Of a stretch of 64,000 nt of DNA, positions 9,716 to 19,105 are shown one piece after another. Each line of letters starts with the position of its first letter. Within the stretch, counting starts at the first letter, position 1. The position numbers and the translations under genes were made by a program. The notes beneath the pieces are model-generated. The model did not search any database and was not told the DNA's origin. It worked only from the letters and a program-made list of their open reading frames with translations. This DNA comes from an uncultured Alphaproteobacteria bacterium (GTDB lineage: Bacteria > Pseudomonadota > Alphaproteobacteria > RF32 > CAG-239), in the NCBI GenBank assembly GCA_934254925.1, contig CAKQMD010000001.1, positions 73,822-137,821 of the forward strand, read 5' to 3'.

Positions 9716-12271
9716 ATGATTAAAAGAATGTTGATTGATGCCACCCAGCCCGAAGAAACGCGCGTGGTGGTTATTAACGGAAACAAGCTTGAGGATGTCG
9801 AGTGCGAAACGGCTAATCGTCGCCAGATCAAAGGCAATGTTTATCTCGGCAAGGTCATGCGAGTAGAGCCTTCCCTGCAAGCGGCCTTCATTGATTACGG
9901 CGGCAACAAGCACGGCTTTTTGGCTTTTGGAGAAATTCATCCCGACTATTATAACGTTTCGGAAGCTGAAATTGCAGAAATTGAGCAAGAAGTAGAAAAC
10001 ATCATCGAAAACAAAAAACAACAGCAAAAGGAACGCGAGCAAGAAAAAGAACGCATCCGCCAGGAAAAAGCCGCCGCCCGCGCCCGCTATGAGGCCGAGC
10101 AGAAAGCCTTGGCCGAACAAGCCGCCACCGAGGAAAAGGCGGAATCAGACATTGCGGAAAACACTCCGGCAGCAGACGTTGCCGAACCGGTCGTTGAAAA
10201 AACGGAAGAAAGCGCTGAAACAACAGTGCCCGAAACTACCGTGCCGGAAAAAGAAAGCAAGCATCCGCAAAAGAAACGCCTGGCCAAAAAGAAAATCAAA
10301 AAGCAACAAACCATTGAGGAAGAAAAAGGCAAGGAAACCGGCGAAGAAGCTTTGAAAGTTTTAAACGAAGACAGCGGCGCGCCGCAAGACGAATCGGTCA
10401 GCGAAGACATTTCCCAAGAAGAGGACGCACCGGCTGAGGTCATCGACAATGACGAAAACGAAGAGGAATTGAGCAACGTCGACGACGAAGAAGACGATGA
10501 CACCGAATTGGATTATGAAATGCAAAAACGTCTGCTCAAGGCCCGCAAACTGTTTCACCGTAGCCGGATTCAGGACGTAATCAAAGAAGGGCAGACCCTG
10601 CTGGTTCAGGTGGTCAAAGAAGAGCGCGGCAACAAAGGTGCGGCTTTGACAACCTATTTGTCGCTGGCTGGCAGATATTGCGTTTTAATGCCCAACCGCA
10701 TTAAAAGCGGCGGCGTTTCCCGCAAGATTACCAACGCGGCCGATCGCAACCGTCTGAAAAACATTGTTCATGATTTGCCGTTGACACCGGACATGTCGAT
10801 TATCGTCCGGACCGCCGGGGAAGAAAAATCAAAGGCGGAAATCGTTCGTGACTACAATTATCTGATCAGAACCTGGAACCAAATTCGGCTTGACGCGTTG
10901 AAAGGAAAGGCGCCGACCCTGATTCACGAGGAAGGCAACCTGATCAAACGGGCCTTGAGAGATATTTATACCAAAGAGGTTTCAGAAATCATCGTCGCGG
11001 GGGACGAGGCTTATAAAATGGCAAAAGACTTTTTCCGTATTTTGTCGCCGCACAGTCTGAAAAAGATCAAAAGCTACCGCAACAACGATATGCCGCTGTT
11101 CCAGCGTTTTCAAGTCGAAGGCCAGCTGGACAAGCTCCATGACGCGACGGCCCAGTTGGAATCGGGCGGTTATTTGGTGATCAACCCAACGGAGGCTTTG
11201 GTCGCCATCGACGTCAACTCGGGGCGTGCCACGAAGGAAAAAGATCTGGAAGAAACGGCGTTGAAGACCAATCTGGAAGCTTGCGACGAAATAGCCAAGC
11301 AGCTGCGGATGCGTAATCTGGCCGGTTTGGTGGTCATTGACTTTATCGACATGGATGAACCGGCTAACAACCATGCCGTGGAAAAACGCATGAAAGAAGC
11401 ACTGAAAAAAGACCGTTCGCGCATTCAGGTCGGCAAAATGAGCTGTTTCGGCCTGCTGGAGATTTCTCGTCAAAGAGTCCATTCTTCTTTCTTTGAGAGC
11501 AACTATCAAGTTTGCCCTTATTGCCAAGGCAAGGGAATGATCCGTAACGTCGAATCTTCGGCAGTAATGATTTTGCGCGGTCTGGAAGAGGAAGGCATCA
11601 AAAACCGTTCATCGCGGATCAACGTTTTTGTGCCGCATGACATAGCCATCTATCTGCTCAACCAAAAACGCCGCACGCTGATAGACTTGGAAGAGCATTA
11701 CAAAATGGAGGTCGTGATCAGCGCTGACGACAGTATCAAAAACGTCGCCGATTATCGCATTGAACGGACCAAGATAACCAAGGCGACGCCCGTTAATGTC
11801 GAAACGCCGGTTGAAGAAGCCGCGGAAACGGGCGAAGAAACCAACGCAAAAGAAGAGAACGGCAAAAGCCGACGCAACGGTCGCAACAATCGTCGCGAGC
11901 GTTATAACAACGCCAAAGAGGCTTCAACAAACGAAAAAGCGGCCGTTTCCGCCGAGACGGAAAGCGTGCCGGCAGCAGAAGAGAACGACGTTCCGGCGAC
12001 GGAAAATAACGGTGAAGCCGCGGAAAGCCGACGCAACGGCCGGCGGGACTATCGCGGACGGCGCAATAACCGCCGTGATCGTCGCTTTAGCCAAAATCGA
12101 CGTGAGCGCGACAATGGCAACGAGGCGCCGCGGAAAGAAAAACAAGAAGCTGTGATCTTGTATAACAGCCATGAAGATATTACTTCTGCACCAAAGCCCG
12201 AAGAAGCAGAAAATTCTAACGATAATACGAAGGAAAAATCAACTTGGTGGAAGAAGCTCATCAAAGGCTAA
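9716..12271 (+). CDS. rne: Ribonuclease E
   Basis: 851 residues; the endoribonuclease that starts mRNA decay and processes rRNA and tRNA at the inner membrane. Catalytic Asp499 (AIDVNSGR) and Asp542 (VIDFIDMD) and the zinc-link Cys600/Cys603 (CPYCQGKG) correspond to E. coli D303, D346, C404 and C407 with a constant offset of 196. The extra 196 residues form an acidic, charged insertion (about 85-270) splitting the N-terminal S1 domain, a feature known from alphaproteobacterial RNase E. The C-terminal tail (about 695-851) is disordered, with two RRNGR-type Arg-rich patches resembling RNA- or helicase-binding sites. ATG chosen with GGAG nine bases upstream. The 3' end overlaps the BepA-like gene. 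Confidence 0.95.
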   Translation: MIKRMLIDATQPEETRVVVINGNKLEDVECETANRRQIKGNVYLGKVMRVEPSLQAAFIDYGGNKHGFLAFGEIHPDYYNVSEAEIAEIEQEVENIIENKKQQQKEREQEKERIRQEKAAARARYEAEQKALAEQAATEEKAESDIAENTPAADVAEPVVEKTEESAETTVPETTVPEKESKHPQKKRLAKKKIKKQQTIEEEKGKETGEEALKVLNEDSGAPQDESVSEDISQEEDAPAEVIDNDENEEELSNVDDEEDDDTELDYEMQKRLLKARKLFHRSRIQDVIKEGQTLLVQVVKEERGNKGAALTTYLSLAGRYCVLMPNRIKSGGVSRKITNAADRNRLKNIVHDLPLTPDMSIIVRTAGEEKSKAEIVRDYNYLIRTWNQIRLDALKGKAPTLIHEEGNLIKRALRDIYTKEVSEIIVAGDEAYKMAKDFFRILSPHSLKKIKSYRNNDMPLFQRFQVEGQLDKLHDATAQLESGGYLVINPTEALVAIDVNSGRATKEKDLEETALKTNLEACDEIAKQLRMRNLAGLVVIDFIDMDEPANNHAVEKRMKEALKKDRSRIQVGKMSCFGLLEISRQRVHSSFFESNYQVCPYCQGKGMIRNVESSAVMILRGLEEEGIKNRSSRINVFVPHDIAIYLLNQKRRTLIDLEEHYKMEVVISADDSIKNVADYRIERTKITKATPVNVETPVEEAAETGEETNAKEENGKSRRNGRNNRRERYNNAKEASTNEKAAVSAETESVPAAEENDVPATENNGEAAESRRNGRRDYRGRRNNRRDRRFSQNRRERDNGNEAPRKEKQEAVILYNSHEDITSAPKPEEAENSNDNTKEKSTWWKKLIKG

Positions 12272-13617
12272 AAGGAATCAGATCCATCATCAAAAGGCTC
12301 TCCGGCAGTTTTTTGCTGTCGGCGGCCTTTTGCTTTTTTACGACATCTCCCGCAGCGGCAATTGACATTATCTCGGACGAAGAAACCGAAGTTTTGATTG
12401 CCCATGTCGCCCAACCGCTGTTCAAGGCGGCGGGAATTCCCTTTGACCGCAACAAGATCTACATCGTCAACGACAATTCTCTGAACGCTTTCGTCAGCGA
12501 CGGCAACAGACTCTTTGTGCATACGGGAACCATTACGGCAGCGGAAAACGTCAATGAACTGGCCGGGGTGATTGCACATGAGACGGGCCATATCCAAGGT
12601 GGGCATATTTTGCGACAAAAGATCAAAAACCAAACGATGCGAGAAGTCACCCTGGCTTCGGCTATTTTGGCGGGAACGGCGGCGGCTGCCAGCGGGCGCG
12701 GCGACGTTGCCATGGCGGTTTTGCTCGGGTCGCAGAGTTCGGCGCTGACGCACTATACCCGTTATCGGACCGAAGAAGAGCGCAATGCCGACGAGGCGGC
12801 GGTTAACCTCTTGGCCCAAACAGGGCAGTCTCCGGCGGGCATTTTGCGCTTTATGAAAAAAATTTCCAAACAAAACAATTTAAACGGTATTGAGGAAACG
12901 CCTTATTTTCGCACACATCCGGTCACTTCGGAGAGAATCGGCTTTTTTGAGGAAGCCGTCAAAAAAAGCGATGCACCGCAGGCAAGTCCCTACGACAAAG
13001 ACTTGCAGCTGGTCAAAGCCAAACTTTACGCTTTTTTGAACACGCCGCAGCAGACGGTCCGCAAATATCCGACCGGCGACAAAAGCGAAGCGGCGCTTTA
13101 TGCCCAGGGGATCTCGGCTTTTAAACAACTCAAGTTGAAAGAAGCCTTGGCCAAGATGGACAAATTGATTGCTACGGCGCCCGATAATCCTTATTTTAAG
13201 GAAATGAAAGCGCAAATTTATCTTGAAACCGGTCAGATCAAGCCGGCGCGCAAAGAATATGAACAAGCGTTGAAACAGCGGCCGGAATCGGTTTTGCTGC
13301 AACTGAGTTTGGCTCAGGCCATGTTGGAAGACTCTCTTACGCCGGCCGAACTGGAACGGGTGATCCGACTGCTGAATCAGACGCAAATCAAGCGACCAAG
13401 CGCTTGGGGCTGGCTGTTGACGTCACGGGCATACGGCCAGAAAAACGACTTGGCCAACGCCAATTATGCGGCGGCGGAATACAGCTATGCCATCGGCGCG
13501 GCACAAACCGCCAAAAGGCAGATAGACGAAGCACGCAAGGCTTCCCCTAACGCTAAGCTGCGGCTTAAGCTCGACGATTTGGAAGCCCGTCTGAGAGAAA
13601 TCCTGAAAAACGATTAG
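12244..13617 (+). CDS. Periplasmic M48 metalloprotease with TPR tail (BepA-like)
   Basis: 457 residues. A signal peptide (ending about TTSPAAA) precedes an M48 zinc-protease domain with HETGH (His112, Glu113, His116) and the third-ligand region EERNADEAAVN, then TPR-like helices (about 270-450). BepA/YfgC-type proteins degrade or chaperone misassembled outer-membrane proteins such as LptD and BamA. No ATG lies near the N-terminus. The start is TTG 12244 or GTG 12247, both inside the last codons of rne with AAGGAA upstream, implying translational coupling to rne. Family assignment is firm; the substrate is inferred from E. coli. Confidence 0.85.
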   Translation: MVEEAHQRLKGIRSIIKRLSGSFLLSAAFCFFTTSPAAAIDIISDEETEVLIAHVAQPLFKAAGIPFDRNKIYIVNDNSLNAFVSDGNRLFVHTGTITAAENVNELAGVIAHETGHIQGGHILRQKIKNQTMREVTLASAILAGTAAAASGRGDVAMAVLLGSQSSALTHYTRYRTEEERNADEAAVNLLAQTGQSPAGILRFMKKISKQNNLNGIEETPYFRTHPVTSERIGFFEEAVKKSDAPQASPYDKDLQLVKAKLYAFLNTPQQTVRKYPTGDKSEAALYAQGISAFKQLKLKEALAKMDKLIATAPDNPYFKEMKAQIYLETGQIKPARKEYEQALKQRPESVLLQLSLAQAMLEDSLTPAELERVIRLLNQTQIKRPSAWGWLLTSRAYGQKNDLANANYAAAEYSYAIGAAQTAKRQIDEARKASPNAKLRLKLDDLEARLREILKND

Positions 13618-13656
13618 TCCGCCTTTTTTATTCTGCCTATTTTTGTCAAAAAAAGC

Positions 13657-13685
13657 TTGTCTTAAAAGCTAAATTGTTCTATAGT
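13657..13685 (+). promoter_or_regulatory. Candidate sigma70-type promoter
   Basis: TTGTCT (13657-13662), a 17-bp spacer and TATAGT (13680-13685), about 47 bp before the ATG of the unknown gene at 13733. Spacing is ideal and both hexamers match four or five of six bases. Confidence 0.55.
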
Positions 13686-13732
13686 AAATTGTAAGGAATG
13701 ACAAAAAATTAATTTTGTCCAGGAGATTTGAT

Positions 13733-15400
13733 ATGGCGGAAGATTTCGGTAATATTTTGGCCCAACTGAAAGCGGCGATAGAGATAGGTGCCATGGAGGA
13801 AGCCGCTTCCCTGCTGAAGAAAGGCTGTCAGGTTATCGACAGATATTTGGCGGAACGCCGCCAAATTGCCGGATTGGAAGACGACGCTCTGCCGCAGGAT
13901 TTGTCACCGGTTTCGGAAAAAGAATTTATCAGTCGTCTCGGAACCTATACACCGGAAATGCTGCAGCAATTTGAAGATTTCAAATTTCAGACTTACAGTC
14001 TTCCCGTCCAGCGGGACCAAGAGTTGCCGGACATGCAACTTTTTACCGAAGACAAAAAGATTCTTAGCCTTTTTGACGAATCTTACCGGGCTTTTTTGAA
14101 TACGCACAGCAGCGCTTACAGCGATACACCGGAATTGCGAAGACTGGCGGCTCAGCATTTCGGAGAACACGGCAATTTTACCAACTTTCAACCGACGCTG
14201 AGCCTCGGAGAAGAGAATTCCGAAACGGAAAACGACGAATCTTGGATGATTCCCATTGAAGAATTCTGGCAGGCCCAAGGAAAATCGGTTGAACGGCGCG
14301 ATGGCACACTGCTGGTGCCCGACATTGTGGCTTACAGCAGCCGGCTTAATCTTGATTTTGCGCCGCAGGCCTCGATTGACGACATTCAACAGTCTTTTCA
14401 GGAACGCTCGGAAAAAACGGGGATCAAACATCTTAAGCTCGGCCGTTTTTTGTTGGAACATCTGAACGAGCCGGAAGGTATGGAACAAGCCAGAAAAGTC
14501 CTTCTCGGCGCCAGCCGTGCCGGTTTGCTCGTCACCAATCTTCCCGATATTGAGTTGTTCAAAGATCAAGAGGGGTACGACGAGCTGAAAGCCTATCAGG
14601 CCAGACTGGAAGAAAAAGCCGACGAAAACCGTCGCCAAGCCATGAAACAGATTATGGCAGACATGAAAAAAACGGCAGAGGCCGCCCGCGGCAATCCTAG
14701 AGTCAGCACTTATATGCAACTTGCTCAAAACATGGATCATTCCGAGCTTAACAAGCTGATCAAAGCGTGGAACAGCGGAAGCTCAGAAAAAATCGCCGAG
14801 GCAGAAGAAGCTTTTCAGGGCGCTCAAAATATGCAAGAGCTTAAAAGCGCCTATCATGAGATGATAAAAGATCCCGAGAGCAAAAAGATCTTTTGCGATC
14901 TGAGCGCCGGAAAGTTGGCTTATTATAAACTTTACAATGAAAGTCAGCTTTATTACTGCCAAAAGTGCGATCTACCTAAGGATCAAGATTTCGAGACTGC
15001 TGAACAAAATTATAAAGAAGCCTCAAACAAAGTGAAACACTTGCCGGCCTATGAAGATCTTCGGCAAGCTAAAACGGATGAAGAGAAAAACGCTGCTTTA
15101 GAAAACTTAAAAAACAGCGGTGTCGAGGGGCAAGCCTTTGTTCAAGCTTCGTCAACGCTTGAGAAGAATCCAACCTATCAGAAATTGGCCGCAGCCAGCC
15201 CTTGGCGACAAAAACGAAAGGATCTGTTGATCGAAGGCATCACTTTTTACTTTGATTACGGAGGTGAAAGCGTCACTGATGAGGCTCGGACTCAGAGAAA
15301 GGAAAAACTTCTTGCTTCCCAAGCTTCCGGTGCTTCTCAAGAACAGCAGATGCTTCATTATGCCGCTATTGCCGCCAAGCGGATGACACTGAACATTTGA
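13733..15400 (+). CDS. Unrecognised 555-residue cytosolic protein
   Basis: I do not recognise this protein. The ATG at 13733 follows AGGAG at 13721-13725, so an earlier TTG is rejected. There is no signal peptide or membrane segment. The sequence is charged and mostly helical, with a likely coiled coil near 295-325 and short repeat-like helices with PxY/KxLP patterns (for example NPRVSTYMQLA, LPAYEDLRQA and NPTYQKLAAA) in the C-terminal half. One CxxC pair occurs in YYCQKCDLP (about 408-415). It has its own promoter and is followed by a strong terminator, so it is a monocistronic unit. It could be a structural or secreted-effector-like protein; nothing seen decides this. Confidence 0.75.
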   Translation: MAEDFGNILAQLKAAIEIGAMEEAASLLKKGCQVIDRYLAERRQIAGLEDDALPQDLSPVSEKEFISRLGTYTPEMLQQFEDFKFQTYSLPVQRDQELPDMQLFTEDKKILSLFDESYRAFLNTHSSAYSDTPELRRLAAQHFGEHGNFTNFQPTLSLGEENSETENDESWMIPIEEFWQAQGKSVERRDGTLLVPDIVAYSSRLNLDFAPQASIDDIQQSFQERSEKTGIKHLKLGRFLLEHLNEPEGMEQARKVLLGASRAGLLVTNLPDIELFKDQEGYDELKAYQARLEEKADENRRQAMKQIMADMKKTAEAARGNPRVSTYMQLAQNMDHSELNKLIKAWNSGSSEKIAEAEEAFQGAQNMQELKSAYHEMIKDPESKKIFCDLSAGKLAYYKLYNESQLYYCQKCDLPKDQDFETAEQNYKEASNKVKHLPAYEDLRQAKTDEEKNAALENLKNSGVEGQAFVQASSTLEKNPTYQKLAAASPWRQKRKDLLIEGITFYFDYGGESVTDEARTQRKEKLLASQASGASQEQQMLHYAAIAAKRMTLNI

Positions 15401-15421
15401 CATCTGCATTTTTAACCATAC

Positions 15422-15459
15422 AAAAAAAGAAAACTCCGGAAACGGAGTTTTCTTTTTTT
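15422..15459. terminator. Bidirectional rho-independent terminator
   Basis: A perfect 17-bp stem (15422-15438 with 15443-15459) around a GAAA loop, A-tract on one side and T-tract on the other. It lies between the convergent genes ending at 15400 and 15462 and can serve both. Confidence 0.93.
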
Positions 15460-15461
15460 GT

Positions 15462-16112
15462 TCACTGCTTTAAACGATCCACCGCTTTGGTCGGAATGGG
15501 TTTTGACTTGATCACCTCATCGTCGTTCTTTTTCTTTTTTTCCGCGGTTTTATCAAGTCTGATTTTTTTCATCACTTTCGGTTTGCCGTTTTTGTCGGTT
15601 GTCATACGATAAATCACCGGTTCCGCAATTTCAAATACGTCCTTGTCGATTGCGGTAATGACGGCTTCGATTTTGCACCCTCTTCCGATTTGCAAAAACT
15701 CATCGGAAAGCTCCGTCTTAGCATGATAGACGCCAAAAGCCGCCTGATTGTAAAAAGAAACGATTATCTGACCTCGGGTAATCATTTCAATATCACCCTC
15801 AATTTGGTCTCCGACTTTATATTTCTTTTGAGCGCCGGGCACCGGCTGCGCCAGTTTTCCTTCAACGCGGCCGTCTTTTATTTCCGTGACTTCAACCACG
15901 ACCTCATCCCCTTCTTTAAAATGCTCCCTAAAATCCATCAACAAGGAAACGGAAGCACTGGTCAGCGGAATAAAGATCCATCCGCCGCCGGGATTTGAAC
16001 AACACATGTCACAAGGAGAAATGTTTGCAATCCTGCAGCGATAAACTTCTCCGACGCGGAATGGCTTGAAATACTGCAGCAGCTTGTACTCGGGAATTCT
16101 TCTTTCATCCAT
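15462..16112 (-). CDS. S1-like RNA-binding protein (hypothetical)
   Basis: 216 residues. Two segments look like S1/OB folds: about 18-85 (VGEVYRCRIANIS ... FKEGDEVVVEVTEIKDGRVEGKL) and about 97-160 (KVGDQIEGDIEMITRGQIIVSF ... IGRGCKIEAVITAID). The C-terminal 45 residues are Lys-rich and disordered. A CDMCC cluster at about 34-38 is unusual for S1 domains and might bind metal. No signal peptide; probably cytosolic nucleic-acid binding. The ATG at 16112 has only a weak SD. The 183-bp AT-rich region before it and after the dnaJ-like gene shows no other gene. The fold is proposed from hydrophobic and Gly spacing, so it is uncertain. Confidence 0.55.
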   Translation of the reverse strand: MDERRIPEYKLLQYFKPFRVGEVYRCRIANISPCDMCCSNPGGGWIFIPLTSASVSLLMDFREHFKEGDEVVVEVTEIKDGRVEGKLAQPVPGAQKKYKVGDQIEGDIEMITRGQIIVSFYNQAAFGVYHAKTELSDEFLQIGRGCKIEAVITAIDKDVFEIAEPVIYRMTTDKNGKPKVMKKIRLDKTAEKKKKNDDEVIKSKPIPTKAVDRLKQ

Positions 16113-16295
16113 AATATTAATTTTTAATAGGTTTGTACTTAAAAACGCAATATTATCAAGATCCGGTTAGACATAACATAATAAAAAATTTTTAATTATC
16201 TCAATAATATTAAAGCATGAATTAGCTTATTCCCAAAATGGACAAAAATCAATCTTTTTTATTAAGTTTTTTATTTTCGGGGTAAAAAACGCGGC

Positions 16296-17462
16296 TTACG
16301 GTTCATAAATCCGGCTGAACTCGGGGATTTCATTGCCTATCCCGGGAGCAAGGTGTTCTTTGCGGACAAAGCCCATATCGCCACTGTCAAGCATAACTCT
16401 GGCCCAAATCTCGTCAGGGCTGATGCCGGTTAAACGCACGGTGGTTCCGGCGGCAACCGTTTCCAAAACGTCAAAATCGTCCGAGGGCCCGTACATCACT
16501 TTTTCCGTGGTTTGAAGGTGATACAGCTGCTTGCGGTCGCCGCGGTCTACCGGAATATTGAGTATCTTGGCCACCACCATGTCATCCACGCCGGTACCGC
16601 GCTCATGAAAATCGACCTCCTGATAATAGGTTATTTCCTTTTTGTCAGAAAAGTAACGCATCAACTCCGCTTCGGTTACAAACTTTGAAGAATAAGGAAA
16701 AAAGACGCCAGCCAACAGCAGCAAGGGAAAAACAAGCTGCACCAGGCGCAGACGTCGCCAGTTCCACGGCTGCGGACGCGGCAAGGCTGCCGAAACACCC
16801 AATTGATGTAAGAACTGCTGCAGCAAGGCCTTCTCCTCTTTTCCGGCAAAAAGAGAGGCCAACATCGCCGACTGTGCCGCCGCCGTCTTGTTCCCCTCCT
16901 GATCATAAGCCAAAGCATTATGAACCAAAAGGCGCAGGTTGTCTTCCCTACTGTAGAGACTTGTATAATTATGCCACAAGACAGCAGGCGTCCGTACAAA
17001 GCTCCCCGGACTCCACCAGCCGAGAAGCCAATTCCATAACGAGGTTTTAAATTCCAGGCGCAGAGCTTCGCCATAGGTACAGACTTCCTTGCTCTCCCGC
17101 AAGTCGAACTGCAGCAGGCGTCCGGTTAACCGCCGCAGGTTGACGCTTCGCAGATCGACCTCCGCTTTTCCCCCGGAGCTCTTATAAACCTTGAGCGCAA
17201 ACATTTCGGGAAAACGCGACGCCGGGTAAACACGCGCCAAAAGGTCATAAGTCAGACGTTTTTTCTCGTCTTTCAAAATATCATGCGCCACGGAGAGCTT
17301 CTGAAAAAGCTCCAAAGCTTCCGATCCGGGATTATGATCGGGATGCAGCCGTTTGGCCAAATCCCGATAACTCTGCCGGATCTCTTTGGCAGAAGCGTAA
17401 ACTGCGACCCCAAGGGCAGCATAGTAACCAAGGGGATCTGATGACATTTGTTCGGCGCTCAT
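16296..17462 (-). CDS. Membrane J-domain protein with SH3-like C-terminus
   Basis: 388 residues. An N-terminal J-domain (about 9-75) carries the HPD tripeptide at 40-42 that stimulates DnaK ATPase. A middle region without recognisable motifs follows, then one membrane segment (about 245-262, LVQLVFPLLLLAGVFF) and a bacterial SH3-like domain (about 315-375). The second of two ATGs (17462) is preferred: it overlaps the stop of the fliK-like gene as ATGA and has GAAGGA upstream. It is the last gene of the ten-gene flagellar operon. A J-protein with a periplasmic SH3 domain in such an operon suggests an assembly co-chaperone, but this is inference. Confidence 0.75.
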   Translation of the reverse strand: MSAEQMSSDPLGYYAALGVAVYASAKEIRQSYRDLAKRLHPDHNPGSEALELFQKLSVAHDILKDEKKRLTYDLLARVYPASRFPEMFALKVYKSSGGKAEVDLRSVNLRRLTGRLLQFDLRESKEVCTYGEALRLEFKTSLWNWLLGWWSPGSFVRTPAVLWHNYTSLYSREDNLRLLVHNALAYDQEGNKTAAAQSAMLASLFAGKEEKALLQQFLHQLGVSAALPRPQPWNWRRLRLVQLVFPLLLLAGVFFPYSSKFVTEAELMRYFSDKKEITYYQEVDFHERGTGVDDMVVAKILNIPVDRGDRKQLYHLQTTEKVMYGPSDDFDVLETVAAGTTVRLTGISPDEIWARVMLDSGDMGFVRKEHLAPGIGNEIPEFSRIYEP

Positions 17463-19105
17463 ATGTAAATTCCTTCCGCAAGGCATTCGTTTTTTTCATC
17501 TTCAACGACTTTAATGAATTTTTCCTTAACATTCAGATTAATCGTTCCGACAAAATCAACATCGTGCAGCGTCTGTTTGAATAAACGGAAGATGTTGGCG
17601 GCCAAGTCTTCCCCGAGCTCTTTCCCGGTGCGGACAATGAGATCAAAGCGCCGTTCGACCGGTACGCTGAAACCGTCAAACTGAAATTTGCCCAAACGGG
17701 AAAAGCTGGTGTCGACAATAAAACGCGTACCGCCTTTTCCTTTGTTCCGACCAGGACGACGTTCGTCTTCTCCGTCGTTTTTCTTGACGGCAAGGCGAAT
17801 CTTGCTCAGCCCTTCCCCGCCGAAAAAGGGAATCTCAATCACGCGCCAAGTTGGTCCCTCGCGGTGCGCCGTCGTCAAAAAGTCGCTCAGCCGCAGCAAA
17901 ACCTCCTGCCCAGAGCTTCCCTTTTGCCCCAATTCTTGCAACAATTCCTTGCCGAGCCAAGCAGACAAATCGTCGGAGGCGGCTGCTTTGGCAAATTGAT
18001 GCAAATTAAGCAGCATATCAGGCCCCGGGGCCGGAATCTTGGATGCCAAATGTCCCAAAAGTGTCGTATTTTCCGCTGCCGGAAGCGGCGCCGTCAATTG
18101 CTTCCATAAGGAAGCATCGGCAGAAGAAATGTTATGTTCCGCCGGTTTTAACACCGCCTCAAAAAGCGAAGACAACGGTTTTAACTGTTGCAACAACCTT
18201 TCGGAATTGAGAAGCCCCTCCAGCGGCATCTCTGCCATCGGCTTCAGCTCGGGCAAGGGGGAAATCTCCAACAGCAGGCGCTGTCCGGGAGGCAATTTGA
18301 CCGGGACCTCCGCCACCGTTTTGCCTAAAGAAGTCTGCAACAAAGGAACCGTTTCTTCGGGAAAATCGGCAAGCAATGTCTGTCCGCCAAGACTTTGCAA
18401 CGCCTCATGAATTTGCACGGCCAAACCTCTGACTGCCGCCGGCGACGCGTTTTCGGCCAACGGAGAAGCGGCGAAATCATTCATCAGCTGTTTAATCTGC
18501 CCCGGCAACGACGGATTATCCGCCGGTATTGTTGCCGAAACGACGGCCTTGGGACTGATCGGCAATTGCCAATCTTGCCACTGGGCGCTTAAGGCTTTCC
18601 TGACCGGGAGAGGAAGTTTTACGGCCGCAGCCAAAGAATCGAGCGCTTTGGCCAAAGGCAACGGCGAGAGCGAAAGCGCCTTAAAACTTTCGTTGGTTTG
18701 AATCAGCAGCGGCGGCAAAGACGGCTTTGCCTCTCCGGCAGCGGCAGGTGCCAAAAAAGCGGAGGGCTTTTGATTGTTGATATTGGTCAAACGGAAGCTT
18801 AAAACGCCGTCTTCGTTTTTAACCACTCGGGCCAAAACCGGCAGTTTTTCCCCGACAGGCAAGCGCAAGTTTTGATCCAGTTTAAGCGTCAGGGGGATCT
18901 CGCTTCCCTCCCCGTCCTTATTGATCTGCAAAGAAGCTTTGAAGCTCAGAGCGTCATTTTCCAACAGAAAATTCAGCAGCATGTTATCCCCGGGCTTGAA
19001 GGACGGCGCCGTCGGCGGTAAAGCGCTTATCTCGCCGACAACAATTTTGTCTCCGGGCAAAGACTCTGGCGGCAAGCTGTTCAAAGGGGGAATGATGTCA
19101 ACCAT
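17459..19105 (-). CDS. FliK-like hook-length/secretion control protein
   Basis: 548 residues, rich in Pro, Leu and Ala through most of its length, with a compact C-terminal domain (about 420-540) around FSRLGKFQFDGFSVPVERR. This resembles the FliK/Flg_hook C-terminal domain pattern (a plus-LG-x-hydrophobic strand followed by a helix). FliK proteins are secreted rulers that stop hook growth and switch substrate specificity at FlhB. A clearer fliK lies in the neighbouring flgD-flgE operon, so this would be a second family member or a divergent paralogue with another role. It overlaps flhG by 8 bp and the dnaJ-like gene by 4 bp. Assignment rests on the domain pattern and context. Confidence 0.5.
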   Translation of the reverse strand: MVDIIPPLNSLPPESLPGDKIVVGEISALPPTAPSFKPGDNMLLNFLLENDALSFKASLQINKDGEGSEIPLTLKLDQNLRLPVGEKLPVLARVVKNEDGVLSFRLTNINNQKPSAFLAPAAAGEAKPSLPPLLIQTNESFKALSLSPLPLAKALDSLAAAVKLPLPVRKALSAQWQDWQLPISPKAVVSATIPADNPSLPGQIKQLMNDFAASPLAENASPAAVRGLAVQIHEALQSLGGQTLLADFPEETVPLLQTSLGKTVAEVPVKLPPGQRLLLEISPLPELKPMAEMPLEGLLNSERLLQQLKPLSSLFEAVLKPAEHNISSADASLWKQLTAPLPAAENTTLLGHLASKIPAPGPDMLLNLHQFAKAAASDDLSAWLGKELLQELGQKGSSGQEVLLRLSDFLTTAHREGPTWRVIEIPFFGGEGLSKIRLAVKKNDGEDERRPGRNKGKGGTRFIVDTSFSRLGKFQFDGFSVPVERRFDLIVRTGKELGEDLAANIFRLFKQTLHDVDFVGTINLNVKEKFIKVVEDEKNECLAEGIYI

